Assembly: GCF_002812205.1 (NCBI RefSeq)
Contig: NZ_NPEA01000006.1
Span: 62,001 to 126,000, forward strand
Direction: 5' to 3'
Source of the DNA: Leptospira neocaledonica
GTDB taxonomy: Bacteria; Spirochaetota; Leptospiria; Leptospirales; Leptospiraceae
Length of the DNA: 64,000 nt
Positions 1 through 8,362 of this stretch are shown here, in pieces (the stretch's first letter is position 1; the number at the start of each line of letters is the position of its first letter). The position numbers were made by a program, and so were the translations under genes. The notes under the pieces were generated by a model that saw nothing but the letters and a program-made list of their open reading frames with translations, did not search any database and had not been told where the DNA came from.

Positions 1-27
1 GGAGTCGGATTGCATTCTTGTTCCGGA

Positions 28-492
28 TTACGCTTCGGTAGAAACGACTTCCTCTTTCTTCACATTTACAGTGATAGTTGGGAGGATACCTTCTGCAAGA
101 CGCACTTTCAATTTATAGGAACCTAGGTTGCGGATAGGCTCTGGGAATTCGATTTTACGTTTGTCTACTTCGAATCCAGCGGTTTTTAATAATGCTGCAA
201 CATCAGCAGGAGTTACCGCTCCAAAAAGTTTATCGCCACCTCCGGTTTTAACGGAAATTTCGAATTCTTTTCCGTTCAATCCAGAAGATACAGATTCCAT
301 ATCTTTTTTGCGTTTTTCTTTTTTAAGATCCGCAAGTTTCTTCTGGTGAAGAGCCATTTTGGTCTTACCTTCAGAAGCTCTTACAGCAAGTCTTTGAGGA
401 AAAAGAAAATTACGAGCGAATCCGTCCGCAACTTCCTTTACATCACCCGCATCTCCTAAGTTAGAAACATCTTTTTGTAATATTACTCTCAT
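28..492 (-). CDS. rplI: 50S ribosomal protein L9
   Basis: L9 of the large ribosomal subunit, 154 residues (the family is usually near 148-150). The N-terminal domain opens with MRVILQKDVSNLGDAGDV and carries the L9 signature pattern V-A-D-G-F-A-R-N-F-L-F-P at about residues 21-32. A basic helical connector rich in K and E follows (about 43-70), then the C-terminal rRNA-binding domain. It is the last gene of the rpsF-ssb-rpsR-rplI order, 10 bases after rpsR, and is presumably translated from the same operon mRNA. Nothing is odd about it. Confidence 0.97.
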   Translation of the reverse strand: MRVILQKDVSNLGDAGDVKEVADGFARNFLFPQRLAVRASEGKTKMALHQKKLADLKKEKRKKDMESVSSGLNGKEFEISVKTGGGDKLFGAVTPADVAALLKTAGFEVDKRKIEFPEPIRNLGSYKLKVRLAEGILPTITVNVKKEEVVSTEA

Positions 493-502
493 TTGTTTCT
501 CC

Positions 503-817
503 TCAGTTTACTTTAAACGGCAGAAGACCGATGCTGCGCGCTTTGCGAATTTCTCTCGCAAGAATTCTTTGGTATTTTGCGGAAGTTCCAGTAATTCTTC
601 TTGGAATGATCTTACCACGGTTAGTAATGAATCTTTCCAAAAGTTCCGTGTTCTTATAATTGATCTGCTTAGCAAGTTCAGGGTCTGCAGTAAAACGGCA
701 AACTTTCTTCTTATACTTGTTTTGCTTTTTAGGCGGGCGTCCTCCGTCTTGATCTAAAGGCATGCCCTCAGCAGTAATTTCCTGCTTTAATTCTTCTTGT
801 ATTTCATTATCTGACAT
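503..817 (-). CDS. rpsR: 30S ribosomal protein S18
   Basis: S18 of the small subunit, which pairs with S6 on 16S rRNA. The S18 core covers about residues 35-104: a KKKVCRF entry, then [26 protein letters not shown] and the closing stretch [16 protein letters not shown]. The 104-residue protein is longer than the usual 70-90 because of an acidic then basic N-terminal extension of about 30 residues. It lies between ssb and rplI on the same strand, 14 bases after ssb. Confidence 0.97.
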   Translation of the reverse strand: MSDNEIQEELKQEITAEGMPLDQDGGRPPKKQNKYKKKVCRFTADPELAKQINYKNTELLERFITNRGKIIPRRITGTSAKYQRILAREIRKARSIGLLPFKVN

Positions 818-831
818 GATTGTTGTCCTCG

Positions 832-1272
832 TTAAAAAGGTATATCGTCGTCCATTCCGGAACTTCCCATATCATCTTGAGCAGATGAATAAGAAGAAGA
901 TCCGCTACTTGCGGAAGAGCCGTACTCTCCGCTTCCATTCTCCCTTGCACCACCGATCATCTGGAAATTTTCCACAACGATACGAATGCGGGAGGCCTTC
1001 TTGCCTTCCATGGTTTCCCAGGTATCCTGCTTCAGGCGTCCCTCGATTACGAGTTGTTTGCCTTTCTTGCAGTATTGCTGGATGATATCCGCGCCTTTTC
1101 CCCAAGCCTCGCAGTCGAAAAAATGAGTTTCCTCTTTTTTCTCTCCGCCGGTTACATAAGTGCGACCGTTAGCTAAGGAAAAATTCACAAGAGAAGTCCC
1201 GTTCACGGTTTTGAATTCCGGATCACGGGTCAGGCGCCCAACAAGGGTCACCCGATTGATATCGTTAGCCAT
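832..1272 (-). CDS. ssb: single-stranded DNA-binding protein
   Basis: SSB coats single-stranded DNA during replication, repair and recombination. Residues 1-105 form the OB fold, with [14 protein letters not shown] near the start. A Gly/Ser-rich linker follows, and the protein ends in the acidic tip MDDDIPF, which recruits partner proteins. The length of 146 residues is normal. The start overlaps the end of rpsF by 8 bases, which supports translational coupling. Placement between rpsF and rpsR is the classic bacterial arrangement. Confidence 0.96.
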   Translation of the reverse strand: MANDINRVTLVGRLTRDPEFKTVNGTSLVNFSLANGRTYVTGGEKKEETHFFDCEAWGKGADIIQQYCKKGKQLVIEGRLKQDTWETMEGKKASRIRIVVENFQMIGGARENGSGEYGSSASSGSSSYSSAQDDMGSSGMDDDIPF

Positions 1273-1540
1273 TGAGGCGGACGATCATAGAGCGCAGTAA
1301 ATTTTGGTTCAGACCAAAGTCACGCTCTACCTTTTCTAAGGCGGATTGTTCTGCATTCACTTTGAAGTGAGTGAATATTCCGTAGTCTTGGTGTTGGATT
1401 GGATGCCAAAGTTTCTTTTGACCCCATTCTTCTTCTGCGGTCACGTTGATGGAATGCTTTTTGAAGATCTCTAGGACCTCAGTTTTAGCTACTTCCTTCG
1501 CGGTTGAACGCGTGATTGTAGTTATCTCGTAGTTTCTCAA
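1265..1540 (-). CDS. rpsF: 30S ribosomal protein S6
   Basis: S6, partner of S18 in the small subunit platform. At 91 residues it opens MRNYEITTITRSTAKE and carries the conserved core E-E-W-G-Q-K-K-L-W-H-P-I followed by HQDYGIFTHFKV, matching the S6 ferredoxin-like fold. The start is preceded by a strong AGGAG ribosome binding site 5-6 bases upstream. It is the first gene of the ribosomal operon. A promoter-like sequence and a small CCG-loop hairpin lie in its leader. Confidence 0.96.
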   Translation of the reverse strand: MRNYEITTITRSTAKEVAKTEVLEIFKKHSINVTAEEEWGQKKLWHPIQHQDYGIFTHFKVNAEQSALEKVERDFGLNQNLLRSMIVRLNG

Positions 1541-1566
1541 AAGTTTCTCCTATGGGAAAATGCCCG

Positions 1567-1588
1567 TCTGCGCAATGCGGCGAGCAGA
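1567..1588 (-). promoter_or_regulatory. leader hairpin of rpsF, candidate S6:S18 site
   Basis: Read on the minus strand, the rpsF leader has a 5-bp stem TCTGC/GCAGA around a 12-base loop that contains GCCG. Autoregulatory rpsF leaders bound by the S6:S18 complex are known to present a conserved CCG in a hairpin loop. The position, about 30-50 bases before the start codon, fits. The stem is short, so this is only a candidate. Confidence 0.3.
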
Positions 1589-1605
1589 AGAACCGAATTT
1601 TGTCC

Positions 1606-1634
1606 TATTTTCGGCTTTAGGGGCAAGGGGTCAA
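1606..1634 (-). promoter_or_regulatory. candidate sigma-70 promoter of the rpsF operon
   Basis: On the minus strand a TTGACC -35 box (1629-1634) lies 17 bases from AAAATA (1606-1611). Transcription would begin near position 1599, about 60 bases before rpsF. The -35 is five of six to consensus; the -10 is weaker. Confidence 0.4.
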
Positions 1635-1855
1635 GTGGAATGTATTTGGGCGTCTTAGGCACCAAAAATGTTGCTAAGGCGTAATTAGAATGAGTATTCC
1701 GGGACCTTCTTCTTTTCTTAATTTTCATTTTCCAAGTCCGTCCTTTGACTCTCCAAAATGCGAAGGAATCTATTTTCTACCCTGTAACCCAATTCTTCAT
1801 GAATTTCGCTTGTAATTTCATGAAATTGAATCACCCTTTGTGGGAGGTTCGGAAT

Positions 1856-2134
1856 ATGGCAAACTTACAAGTCAGGGACATAGACGACAGACTCTACGAA
1901 GCATTAAAAAGGAGGGCCGAAATGGAACACAGATCCATAAGCCAAGAAGTAGTTCTTCTAATTGAAAACTATCTAGCCCACGACAATAAAGAATCCGAAC
2001 GTAAGACCTTAGGTTTCTTAGAATTATCAGGTTCCTGGGTAGATGACAGAAGTTCTGACAAGATCGTAAAGGACATACGTTCCTCTCGAACCAAGAACAC
2101 CTTAGGAAAGGATACAGATGAGCTATTTGATTGA
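1856..2134 (+). CDS. vapB: VapB/FitA-type antitoxin
   Basis: Ribbon-helix-helix antitoxin of a type II toxin-antitoxin pair. The 92-residue protein begins MANLQVRDIDDRLYEALKRR, with S-I-S-Q-E-V in the second helix, which is the Arc/FitA-like DNA-binding fold (about residues 3-40). The rest is a toxin-wrapping tail. I chose the ATG at 1856 because a GGGAGG box lies 8 bases upstream; an upstream in-frame start would add residues unlike the family. Its last 17 bases overlap the toxin gene, the usual coupled arrangement. Such antitoxins normally repress their own promoter. Confidence 0.85.
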   Translation: MANLQVRDIDDRLYEALKRRAEMEHRSISQEVVLLIENYLAHDNKESERKTLGFLELSGSWVDDRSSDKIVKDIRSSRTKNTLGKDTDELFD

Positions 2135-2522
2135 TACAGATATTATCATTTATAGCTTAAAAGAAGATCCTATTGTTCGGCAAAATTTTTTGGACCGTAA
2201 AAATTCTATCAAATCAATCTCAGTAATCACTTATGGAGAATTGATCTTTGGAGCCCAGAAATCTTCTTACAAAGAAAGAAATCTGGCTACGGTCCGGAGA
2301 ATTGCCGAACTTTTTCCGGTGATAGAGTTGACCGAAGGAATTATGGAAACTTACGGAGAACTCAAAGCCATCCAACAGAAAAAAGGAAATACGGTAGAGG
2401 ATTTTGATCTACTCATTGGATCCACTGCTTTGTATTTGAATTATACCTTAGTCACGAATAACGAAAGGCATTTCCAAAAAATCCCAGGACTAAAAATCGA
2501 AAACTGGGCCTATGTTTCCTAG
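2118..2522 (+). CDS. vapC: VapC-type PIN-domain ribonuclease toxin
   Basis: PIN-domain endoribonuclease, 134 residues, expected to cleave RNA when not bound by its antitoxin. The acidic residues of the PIN active site can be read: D in LIDTDIIIY near residue 6, E in TYGELIFGA near residue 40, D in EDFDLLIGSTAL near residue 96, and the late motif TNNERHF. The gene starts inside the end of vapB and its stop overlaps the stop of the convergent CapA-like gene by 4 bases. No catalytic residue appears lost, so the pair looks intact. Confidence 0.88.
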   Translation: MSYLIDTDIIIYSLKEDPIVRQNFLDRKNSIKSISVITYGELIFGAQKSSYKERNLATVRRIAELFPVIELTEGIMETYGELKAIQQKKGNTVEDFDLLIGSTALYLNYTLVTNNERHFQKIPGLKIENWAYVS

Positions 2523-3727
2523 TCTAATTCCACCCAACCTCTGTCTCCTTCTATCCGAATCTTAGTGCCCAAATCTTGGGATAGAACCGCAACCTCTTTC
2601 AAAAAATTCTCAGCTTCCTTTCCTTCAAGTGGCCTAACCAAATGATCTTCGTTCTGAAACTTTCCGAAAATGGGAACAAGCTCGATATTGATCAATTTAC
2701 TTTTTTTAATATGGAGTATTACGATTAAGTTATGGTTTAAGTAGGCATTCCTACTTCCGAAGATCAGATTTCCCAAAGAATAAAATATGATCGTATTTCC
2801 TATTTTTTCGATACCTTGGGGAATATGAGGATGATGCCCCACTATGATATCCAATCCGCCCTCAGCCAAAGTTTTTGCGATCTTTCTTTGCTCGATTGTG
2901 GGGAATGGAGAATACTCGACTCCCCAATGTAGAGAAAAAATTCTAAATTGTTTTCCTGGAAAATTCGTTTTAGATTTTTTATCTCTTTTAGAAATTCGAG
3001 GTGAATTCAGCTGGGATTTTTCTATCTGGAACTTTTTCAGGATCAATTCCGGATCCAGAGGCATAACACCTGGGCTTTGTCCTGCGTAATGTGATCTACC
3101 TTCTGCCACATTAGTTGCAGAATAAATTCTAAGATATGTATCCTTCCCTTCCCAGATCCAAGGACGAAAAGCGGACTCTAAATTTTTTCCGGCTCCTATA
3201 GAAGCAATCTTTCTCTCCCCTAAAAATTTTAGAGTTTCTTCCAATCCTTCCGGACCATGATCCATTGCGTGATTGTTTCCTAAGGAAACAAGATCGACTC
3301 CTAAAAAGCTCATACTTTCCAAATCGGATTCTTTTGCCTGGAAGACGTAAGCCTTACCATGATCCCAACTTTTTTCAGAGACTACAGGAGTTTCTAAATT
3401 TAAGACTCTTAGATCTGCACTTTCGAAAACCGATTTTAAACCTTTAACTGGAGCCAATTCTCCCTTGGACTTGATCGTGTCCCGGATTCCCCAATTAAAC
3501 ATCACGTCTCCGCCCAATAGAACTTTTACTAATTCGGGATCTTCTTCCTTTCCAAATAACTTTTCTATTTGGGTTTCGATCTTATCTACGATACTTGTTT
3601 GTGTTTCCGGAGGTTTTTCCGACCCGGAAGAATTTTCCGGAATCCCAGTACAGTAAAGCGTGAGTAAAAGCGGAAAACAGAAAAGAATCCGGATCGAAGA
3701 AAAGAGGTGTTTTCGAAAAAACAACAT
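2519..3727 (-). CDS. CapA-like metallophosphatase-fold lipoprotein
   Basis: A 402-residue member of the CapA/PgsA family (calcineurin-like fold), named after poly-gamma-glutamate capsule proteins; the substrate here is unknown. Motifs include GGDVMFNWG, LETPV, GNNHAMDHG, LHWGVEYSP and GHHPHIPQG, so the family's metal-binding histidines and aspartates are present. The N-terminus is basic then hydrophobic and ends LTLYC (Cys26), a spirochaetal lipobox, so the protein is probably membrane-anchored and exported. It is the last gene on the minus strand after the DASS transporter, with a 172-base gap. No capsule genes lie nearby. Confidence 0.8.
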   Translation of the reverse strand: MLFFRKHLFSSIRILFCFPLLLTLYCTGIPENSSGSEKPPETQTSIVDKIETQIEKLFGKEEDPELVKVLLGGDVMFNWGIRDTIKSKGELAPVKGLKSVFESADLRVLNLETPVVSEKSWDHGKAYVFQAKESDLESMSFLGVDLVSLGNNHAMDHGPEGLEETLKFLGERKIASIGAGKNLESAFRPWIWEGKDTYLRIYSATNVAEGRSHYAGQSPGVMPLDPELILKKFQIEKSQLNSPRISKRDKKSKTNFPGKQFRIFSLHWGVEYSPFPTIEQRKIAKTLAEGGLDIIVGHHPHIPQGIEKIGNTIIFYSLGNLIFGSRNAYLNHNLIVILHIKKSKLINIELVPIFGKFQNEDHLVRPLEGKEAENFLKEVAVLSQDLGTKIRIEGDRGWVELD

Positions 3728-3899
3728 GTTTCGGGACAGTTTTAGGTCCCGTTTCGTTTTCGGAAATAAAATACTGAAAAAAGAAAACCTTTAGGGAGAT
3801 TCTTTGGAAATAAACAAACTGTCGATCCCGTTTGCCGGATCGATTATATTCAAAAGACAAGACGTAAATCCAACGACAAAAGGCGATTTTAGGATCCGA

Positions 3900-5306
3900 T
3901 CACTGGAAGATCAAAAACCCTAAAAGAACCAAAACAAGTCCTAAAATCCCGATCTTCACACCCACTTTAGCCATATCTTTGATCTCAAAACCTCCTACAG
4001 CATACGCCACCGCGTTAGGAGGAGTAGAAACAGGCAAAGACATTGCCAAAGAAGCGCCTAACGCAGATCCCAAAACTAACTGGATCGCGTAAGATTCATT
4101 TCCCGGAAGTAATAAGGTAGCAACAGGAAGTGCCAAAGGAACAAGAAGATTCGCAGTAGCAGTATTGGATAAGAATGTAGAAAGAAAAAGTCCGATCGAG
4201 AAGAAGATCCCAAGCACCCAAAGACTTTCCCCTGGGCCTGCCTGTTTGCCGACCAATTCTCCAAACCAAGCTCCGGCTCCACTTTTTTCGATCCCCGTTC
4301 CAAGCGCAATTCCACCTGCAACTAAAATCAAAACATCCCATTCCAACGAACGTAAATCATTAGATTCTAATATTCCAAATGCCGTAAAAAGAAGAAGCGG
4401 AACTAGAGCCACTACACCAGCCGGTATCCCATGAAAAGATTCGGTCAACCAGAGAATGACCGTTGCCAAAAATCCAAACAAAACGAATCTCAATTTTTTC
4501 TCAGAACCCTTCTCCGTAATTATTTCATAACGAAGAGAAAGTCTCAAACCCTCGCTTGCGGGAAAAGTACGAAGTAACCAAAGCCATGCAGCAAAAAGTA
4601 GAATAATCAAAAGAGGAACTGCAACTAACATCCAGCTTCCGAAAGAAATAAATTCCCCGTATCCTTGGTTTTTCAAATTTGCAAATGCGATCACATTTGG
4701 AGGAGAACCGATTGGAGTTCCGATCCCGCCTAAATTTGCAGCAAAAGGAATTCCGATTAAAACCGCTTTTCTAAATTTTTCGTTCTTATCTAAGACGGTA
4801 AGTAAAGGAAACACTAACGCGATCATCAAAGATGCTGTGGCGGTATTACTCATCCAAAGAGAGATGGTAGCAGTGATACACATAAGCCCCAGTAAGACGT
4901 ATTTGGGAGAAGTTCCGAAATAAGGTAACACTCGATTTGCAAGCCAACGATCCACTCCAACTTTCACACAAGACTTAGCTAAAGCAAAACTTCCCAAAAA
5001 CAAGATCACTGCAGAATCTGCAAGTGATGCCAAAAATACTCCAGGAGCGCTTGGTTTTCCAGAGCCTGCATATTGTTTTAAAAATTCCCATTTACCCGGA
5101 TTAGAAAAAAGGATAATCTCTGAGAATATGATCAGAATGGAAGTAGCATGTCCCGGAATAATTTCAAAGATCCATAGTCCTGCCGCGATCAGAAAAATAA
5201 AAAACATTCCACCAACGGAAGGAGGAACATAACCGTAAAGGGAAAATACAATAGGAACACAGGCAAGAAGGATAGAAAAAATAAAACCGACGTATTTCAA
5301 TTTCAT
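3900..5306 (-). CDS. DASS/SLC13-family sodium:anion transporter
   Basis: Inner-membrane transporter of the divalent anion:sodium symporter family (dicarboxylate, citrate or sulfate), 468 residues with about 11-12 hydrophobic segments. Two inverted repeats carry the diagnostic motifs: SNTATASLM and GTPIGSPPNVIAF in the first half, SNTATANLLVP and STPPNAVAYAVGG in the second. These SNT and TPPN loops bind substrate and sodium in the family. The substrate cannot be told from sequence alone. It follows purU on the same strand with a 36-base gap. Confidence 0.85.
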   Translation of the reverse strand: MKLKYVGFIFSILLACVPIVFSLYGYVPPSVGGMFFIFLIAAGLWIFEIIPGHATSILIIFSEIILFSNPGKWEFLKQYAGSGKPSAPGVFLASLADSAVILFLGSFALAKSCVKVGVDRWLANRVLPYFGTSPKYVLLGLMCITATISLWMSNTATASLMIALVFPLLTVLDKNEKFRKAVLIGIPFAANLGGIGTPIGSPPNVIAFANLKNQGYGEFISFGSWMLVAVPLLIILLFAAWLWLLRTFPASEGLRLSLRYEIITEKGSEKKLRFVLFGFLATVILWLTESFHGIPAGVVALVPLLLFTAFGILESNDLRSLEWDVLILVAGGIALGTGIEKSGAGAWFGELVGKQAGPGESLWVLGIFFSIGLFLSTFLSNTATANLLVPLALPVATLLLPGNESYAIQLVLGSALGASLAMSLPVSTPPNAVAYAVGGFEIKDMAKVGVKIGILGLVLVLLGFLIFQ

Positions 5307-5342
5307 GTATATTTTAAAAACCTAATATTATAATCGCATCCG

Positions 5343-6206
5343 TTATTCAAAAATGATGGTTCTATTTTGGAATATCATCACTCTATCTTCTAAAAGCAAG
5401 CGAAGAGCCTTGGACAAGACTACCTTCTCCAGATCTCTTCCGTATAGAACCAATCGTTCGGGAGAATAACCGTGATCCACGTGACAAACGTCCTGAACCA
5501 GGATCGGTCCTTCATCCAGATTTTCGGTCACGATATGGGCAGTCCCGCCTATAATCTTCACTCCACGTTTATACGCTTGCTCATATGGTTTTGCTCCAAC
5601 AAACGCAGGTAAAAACGAATGATGGATATTTAATATACGATGCTCCCATTTTTTTACGAATTCAGGAGTCAGTATTCTCATGTATTTTGCAAGTACGATC
5701 CAATCCGGTTGGAGTTCCCTCAAATAAGAATTCAATTGTTTTTCATGTTCTTCTCTGCTCATCCCTTCGCTCGAGATACAATGAAAAGGAAGTTTAAAGT
5801 CTCGGACCAAATCCCCCAAAATTTCGTGATTGGAAACTACACCTTGGAGTTCCATGGGCAATTCTCCATATCTCCATCGAAGAAGAATATCTCCTAAACA
5901 ATGAGGCTCTTTCGTAGCAAGTAAAACTACCTTAGGAAATCTTGGATTGGATAGAGTAAGCTTTGCATCCTTTGGAAGGATTTTTGCAAGTTCGGAGATA
6001 AGACCTTCTTCTTTTGAACTATTCTCTAAAGAGTATTCAGTTCTCATAAAGAAAACTTTCCCTAATGGCTCCACGAACTCTTGGTTCCCAACTATATTGG
6101 CACCGATATTTGCTAAAAATCCTGTGATCCTATGGATCAGTCCAGCCTCGTCTTTGCAGCGGATCAGAAGCACTCTATTCTTTTTCAGGTTGGATTCCGG
6201 GTTCAA
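5343..6206 (-). CDS. purU: formyltetrahydrofolate deformylase
   Basis: Hydrolyses 10-formyl-THF to THF and formate, balancing one-carbon pools and feeding formate to purine synthesis. At 287 residues the length is typical. An N-terminal ACT domain (about 8-85; CKDEAGLIHRITGFLANIGANI) is followed by a formyltransferase domain. The catalytic region shows NIHHSFLPAFVGAKPYEQA and GGTAHIVTENLDEGPI, with the conserved Asn, His and Asp. It is the first gene of a minus-strand group with the DASS transporter. Confidence 0.93.
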   Translation of the reverse strand: MNPESNLKKNRVLLIRCKDEAGLIHRITGFLANIGANIVGNQEFVEPLGKVFFMRTEYSLENSSKEEGLISELAKILPKDAKLTLSNPRFPKVVLLATKEPHCLGDILLRWRYGELPMELQGVVSNHEILGDLVRDFKLPFHCISSEGMSREEHEKQLNSYLRELQPDWIVLAKYMRILTPEFVKKWEHRILNIHHSFLPAFVGAKPYEQAYKRGVKIIGGTAHIVTENLDEGPILVQDVCHVDHGYSPERLVLYGRDLEKVVLSKALRLLLEDRVMIFQNRTIIFE

Positions 6207-6365
6207 ATTTTCTCCTTTCTGGACGGAAAGAAATTCTTAAGAAGTCTAAAATTTCGGCTAATCTTCCTTTTGAACCGGAAAAGGAATATCTTCTTTTTTC
6301 CTCTCCAAACCCTGTTTTGGGCCAGAATTAGCAGGATCATCTGGTTAAACGAGCCTTCCCTCCAT

Positions 6366-6392
6366 TTAGCACTCTCAAATAAAAAGTGCTAA
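6366..6392 (+). promoter_or_regulatory. CIRCE element 1 (HrcA operator)
   Basis: TTAGCACTC-N9-AAGTGCTAA matches the CIRCE operator (TTAGCACTC-N9-GAGTGCTAA) with one mismatch in the right arm. It lies 81 bases before the first hsp20 gene. CIRCE is bound by the heat-shock repressor HrcA. Confidence 0.85.
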
Positions 6393-6426
6393 ATTTTTCA
6401 AAAAATAATTGAAACTTTTTGCAATA

Positions 6427-6453
6427 TTAGCACTCTATATATGTAAGTGCTAA
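6427..6453 (+). promoter_or_regulatory. CIRCE element 2 (HrcA operator)
   Basis: A second TTAGCACTC-N9-AAGTGCTAA with exactly 9 spacer bases, ending 19 bases before the hsp20 start and just before its AGGAGG site. A TTGAAA hexamer (6409-6414) lies between the two CIRCE copies, and the AT-rich spacer of this copy could hold the -10. HrcA would therefore cover the promoter and start region. Confidence 0.88.
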
Positions 6454-6472
6454 TTAAGCCCAGGAGGCGATA

Positions 6473-6880
6473 ATGAGATACCCAAATTTTTTTAGCGAAG
6501 TCAGAAGAATTCAAAATAGATTCCATAATTTGTTCGATCCAGTCTGGGAAGGCGGACAGGTATACCCTACGCTAAATGTGTATACAGACCAAGACAAGAT
6601 CACAGTGACAGCCGAGGTCCCTGGCCTTTCTCCCGAAGATCTGGATATTACCGTCGCTCATAACCTTCTTACCATCTCAGGCGAATGGAAAGAATACACA
6701 CAAAACAAACCTCGTAGGATCGAAAGAGCTAGGGGCAAATTCCAAAGACGATTGGAGCTACCAGTAGCCGTAGACTCCGAGAAGGTAGAAGCATCCGTAA
6801 AAGACGGAGTTTTAACTCTAGTGCTTCCAATCTTAGAGAGCGAAAAGCCAAGAAAGATTCGTATCGAAGCAAAGGCATAA
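6473..6880 (+). CDS. Hsp20 small heat-shock protein (first copy)
   Basis: ATP-independent holdase chaperone of the alpha-crystallin family, 135 residues. The alpha-crystallin domain covers about residues 35-130, with V-T-A-E-V-P-G-L-S-P-E-D-L-D-I and the closing motif D-G-V-L-T-L-V-L-P. The start has an AGGAGG site 5 bases upstream. It forms a two-gene operon with the next hsp20 (10-base gap) behind two CIRCE elements, so heat induction through HrcA is expected. Paired small Hsps often co-assemble. Confidence 0.93.
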   Translation: MRYPNFFSEVRRIQNRFHNLFDPVWEGGQVYPTLNVYTDQDKITVTAEVPGLSPEDLDITVAHNLLTISGEWKEYTQNKPRRIERARGKFQRRLELPVAVDSEKVEASVKDGVLTLVLPILESEKPRKIRIEAKA

Positions 6881-6890
6881 GGAGAAAAAA

Positions 6891-7286
6891 ATGAGCATTT
6901 CAGAATTACTAAAAACAGAAGAAAAAGCGGCAACTGAGCAAGAAAAGGTCGAGAGAGTAAGGCCGACCTACACTCCATCTACCGATCTATATTCGAATGA
7001 AGAAGAACATCTTCTCGTTCTGGATCTACCGGGCGTGAAAGAATCGGACTTAGAAATTTCTTTAGAGAAAGATGAACTTCGGATCTCCGCAAAAACCAGC
7101 GCTTCCGAACCGAAAGGAAACTTAAGATATTCGGAGTACGGAACTGGAGACTATAAAAGGACCTTTCTTCTATCCGAGCCTGTGGAAGAGGATAAAATTT
7201 CAGCAGTTCTCCAAAACGGGGTTCTTCAGTTAAAACTGCCCAGAAAAAAACCTCTGAGTAAAAAGATAGAGGTGAAAACTCAATAA
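6891..7286 (+). CDS. Hsp20 small heat-shock protein (second copy)
   Basis: Second alpha-crystallin holdase, 131 residues, clearly diverged from its neighbour. The charged N-terminal arm (residues 1-30, rich in E and K) differs from the aromatic arm of the first copy, which suggests a division of roles. The core shows HLLVLDLPGVKESDLEISL and N-G-V-L-Q-L-K-L-P. It has a GGAGA site, shares the CIRCE-controlled promoter, and is followed 30 bases later by a strong terminator. Confidence 0.93.
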   Translation: MSISELLKTEEKAATEQEKVERVRPTYTPSTDLYSNEEEHLLVLDLPGVKESDLEISLEKDELRISAKTSASEPKGNLRYSEYGTGDYKRTFLLSEPVEEDKISAVLQNGVLQLKLPRKKPLSKKIEVKTQ

Positions 7287-7315
7287 TTGTTTTTCAGCAA
7301 ATCCTTACTTGTCGA

Positions 7316-7342
7316 CCGGGCGTTTTAGCCCGGTTTTTTTTT
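7316..7342 (+). terminator. Rho-independent terminator of the hsp20 operon
   Basis: A 6-bp GC stem CCGGGC/GCCCGG around GTTTTA, followed by nine T residues, 30 bases after the second hsp20 stop. Confidence 0.92.
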
Positions 7343-7376
7343 GCCTCTATGCTTCCCTTAGGTTTTCCTGGACTTT

Positions 7377-7718
7377 ATGAGGACTTTTGTTTTACTCACG
7401 CTTTCCAATTTATTCATGACCTTTGCTTGGTACGGTCATTTGAAATTTTTTAAAGATTTTCCGATTTGGAAAACTATCTTAATCTCCTGGGGGATCGCGT
7501 TTTTAGAATATTGCCTCATGGTTCCTGCAAATCGTATCGGATATGCCGAAGACGGCCTAAGCGGTTTCCAACTTAAGATCCTACAAGAAGTGATCACGAT
7601 CACCATTTTTGTGGGGTTTGCAATTTTGGTTTTAAAGGAAAAGATGAAATGGAATCACGCAGTCAGTTTCTTCCTAGTTATCCTCGCAGTTGTATTCGCT
7701 TTTTATGATAAAGAGTAA
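7377..7718 (+). CDS. DMT-superfamily small membrane protein (DUF486 type)
   Basis: A 113-residue protein with four hydrophobic segments. The pattern T-L-S-N-L-F-M-T-F-A-W-Y-G-H-L-K followed later by EYCLMVPANRIGY matches the DUF486 family, placed in the drug/metabolite transporter superfamily. Its substrate is unknown. It stands alone after the hsp20 terminator, convergent with the SCO1 gene. Confidence 0.75.
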   Translation: MRTFVLLTLSNLFMTFAWYGHLKFFKDFPIWKTILISWGIAFLEYCLMVPANRIGYAEDGLSGFQLKILQEVITITIFVGFAILVLKEKMKWNHAVSFFLVILAVVFAFYDKE

Positions 7719-7723
7719 ACATT

Positions 7724-7745
7724 TCGCACAGAGTCAGAGAAAAAT
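7724..7745. repeat. short CACAGAG repeat remnant
   Basis: The short gap between two convergent genes contains TTTCGCACAGAGTCAGAGA. This resembles the ends of the CTCTGTG repeat family near 28.8, 38.6 and 59.7 kb, read in the opposite orientation. It is too short to be certain. Confidence 0.35.
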
Positions 7746-7753
7746 TCAGTCGG

Positions 7754-8362
7754 TCACAAAAGTTCTCTGATCTCTTTTGCTAATTCTTCTCCCTTGATCC
7801 CAGTCGGATAAGCTCTTAGGATATTTCCAGTTCTATCCACAAGGTATATAAATAGAGTATGATCCATTCCATATTCCCCATTTCCTTGAGGAATTTGATT
7901 TTTTTGGGAGAATACTCCGAAACCTTTCTGCAATTCTCCTATTTGATCCTTCCCACCGGTTAAAGCCACAAGTTCCTTCCCGGGAAAACGAGAAATATAT
8001 TTTCGTAATACTTCCGGGGTGTCTCTTTCCGGATCGATTGTGATAAACACTGGAGTGATATTTTCAGTATCTTCTTTCAAAGAAGTAAATGCATTTTCTA
8101 TATCATTCAAAGCCATAGGACACATATCAGGACAATGAGAAAATCCGAAATAGACTACGAACAAATTCCCCGATAATTCGGACGGTCTAACAGACTTTCC
8201 TTCCGTATCTTTTAGAATTGCGGTTTTCCATTCCGCTACAGGAGCTTCGGATGCAAATTTAGAAGAAGGTTTTTTCTTCATATAATATCCTACACCGAAG
8301 CCGACTCCTAGGATCAAAAGAGAATAAATTATATTTTTATAATTCGTTTTTAGAAAATTCAT
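7754..8362 (-). CDS. SCO1/SenC/PrrC-family copper chaperone
   Basis: Membrane-anchored thioredoxin-fold protein that delivers copper to, or reduces, the CuA site of cytochrome oxidase or related copper enzymes. It has 202 residues. One N-terminal membrane anchor (about 9-27) precedes the SCO domain with the copper motif SHCPDMCP (CxxxC) and the distal histidine in MDHTLFIYLVD. It overlaps the upstream multicopper oxidase by 4 bases, so the two are probably co-translated. Context suggests it serves the copper proteins of this operon, which is an inference. Confidence 0.9.
   Translation of the reverse strand: MNFLKTNYKNIIYSLLILGVGFGVGYYMKKKPSSKFASEAPVAEWKTAILKDTEGKSVRPSELSGNLFVVYFGFSHCPDMCPMALNDIENAFTSLKEDTENITPVFITIDPERDTPEVLRKYISRFPGKELVALTGGKDQIGELQKGFGVFSQKNQIPQGNGEYGMDHTLFIYLVDRTGNILRAYPTGIKGEELAKEIRELL

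Larger units (their letters stand above)
1541..1855. other. intergenic region between rpsF and vapB
   Basis: A 315-base divergent intergenic stretch. The rpsF side (to about 1634) holds that operon's leader and promoter candidate. In the remaining part I see no convincing gene. A 63-codon open frame on the minus strand has no ribosome binding site and an arbitrary composition, so I do not call it. The right end carries the GGGAGG ribosome binding site of vapB. Confidence 0.5.

Noticed and set aside
1537..1728. 63-codon minus-strand frame overlapping the start of rpsF
   Set aside because: No ribosome binding site, very basic arbitrary composition, and it occupies the operon leader and promoter.
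1856..2522. vapBC as the mark of a mobile island
   Set aside because: Flanked by core genes on both sides with no integrase, repeats or tRNA boundary; it looks like a stand-alone chromosomal pair.
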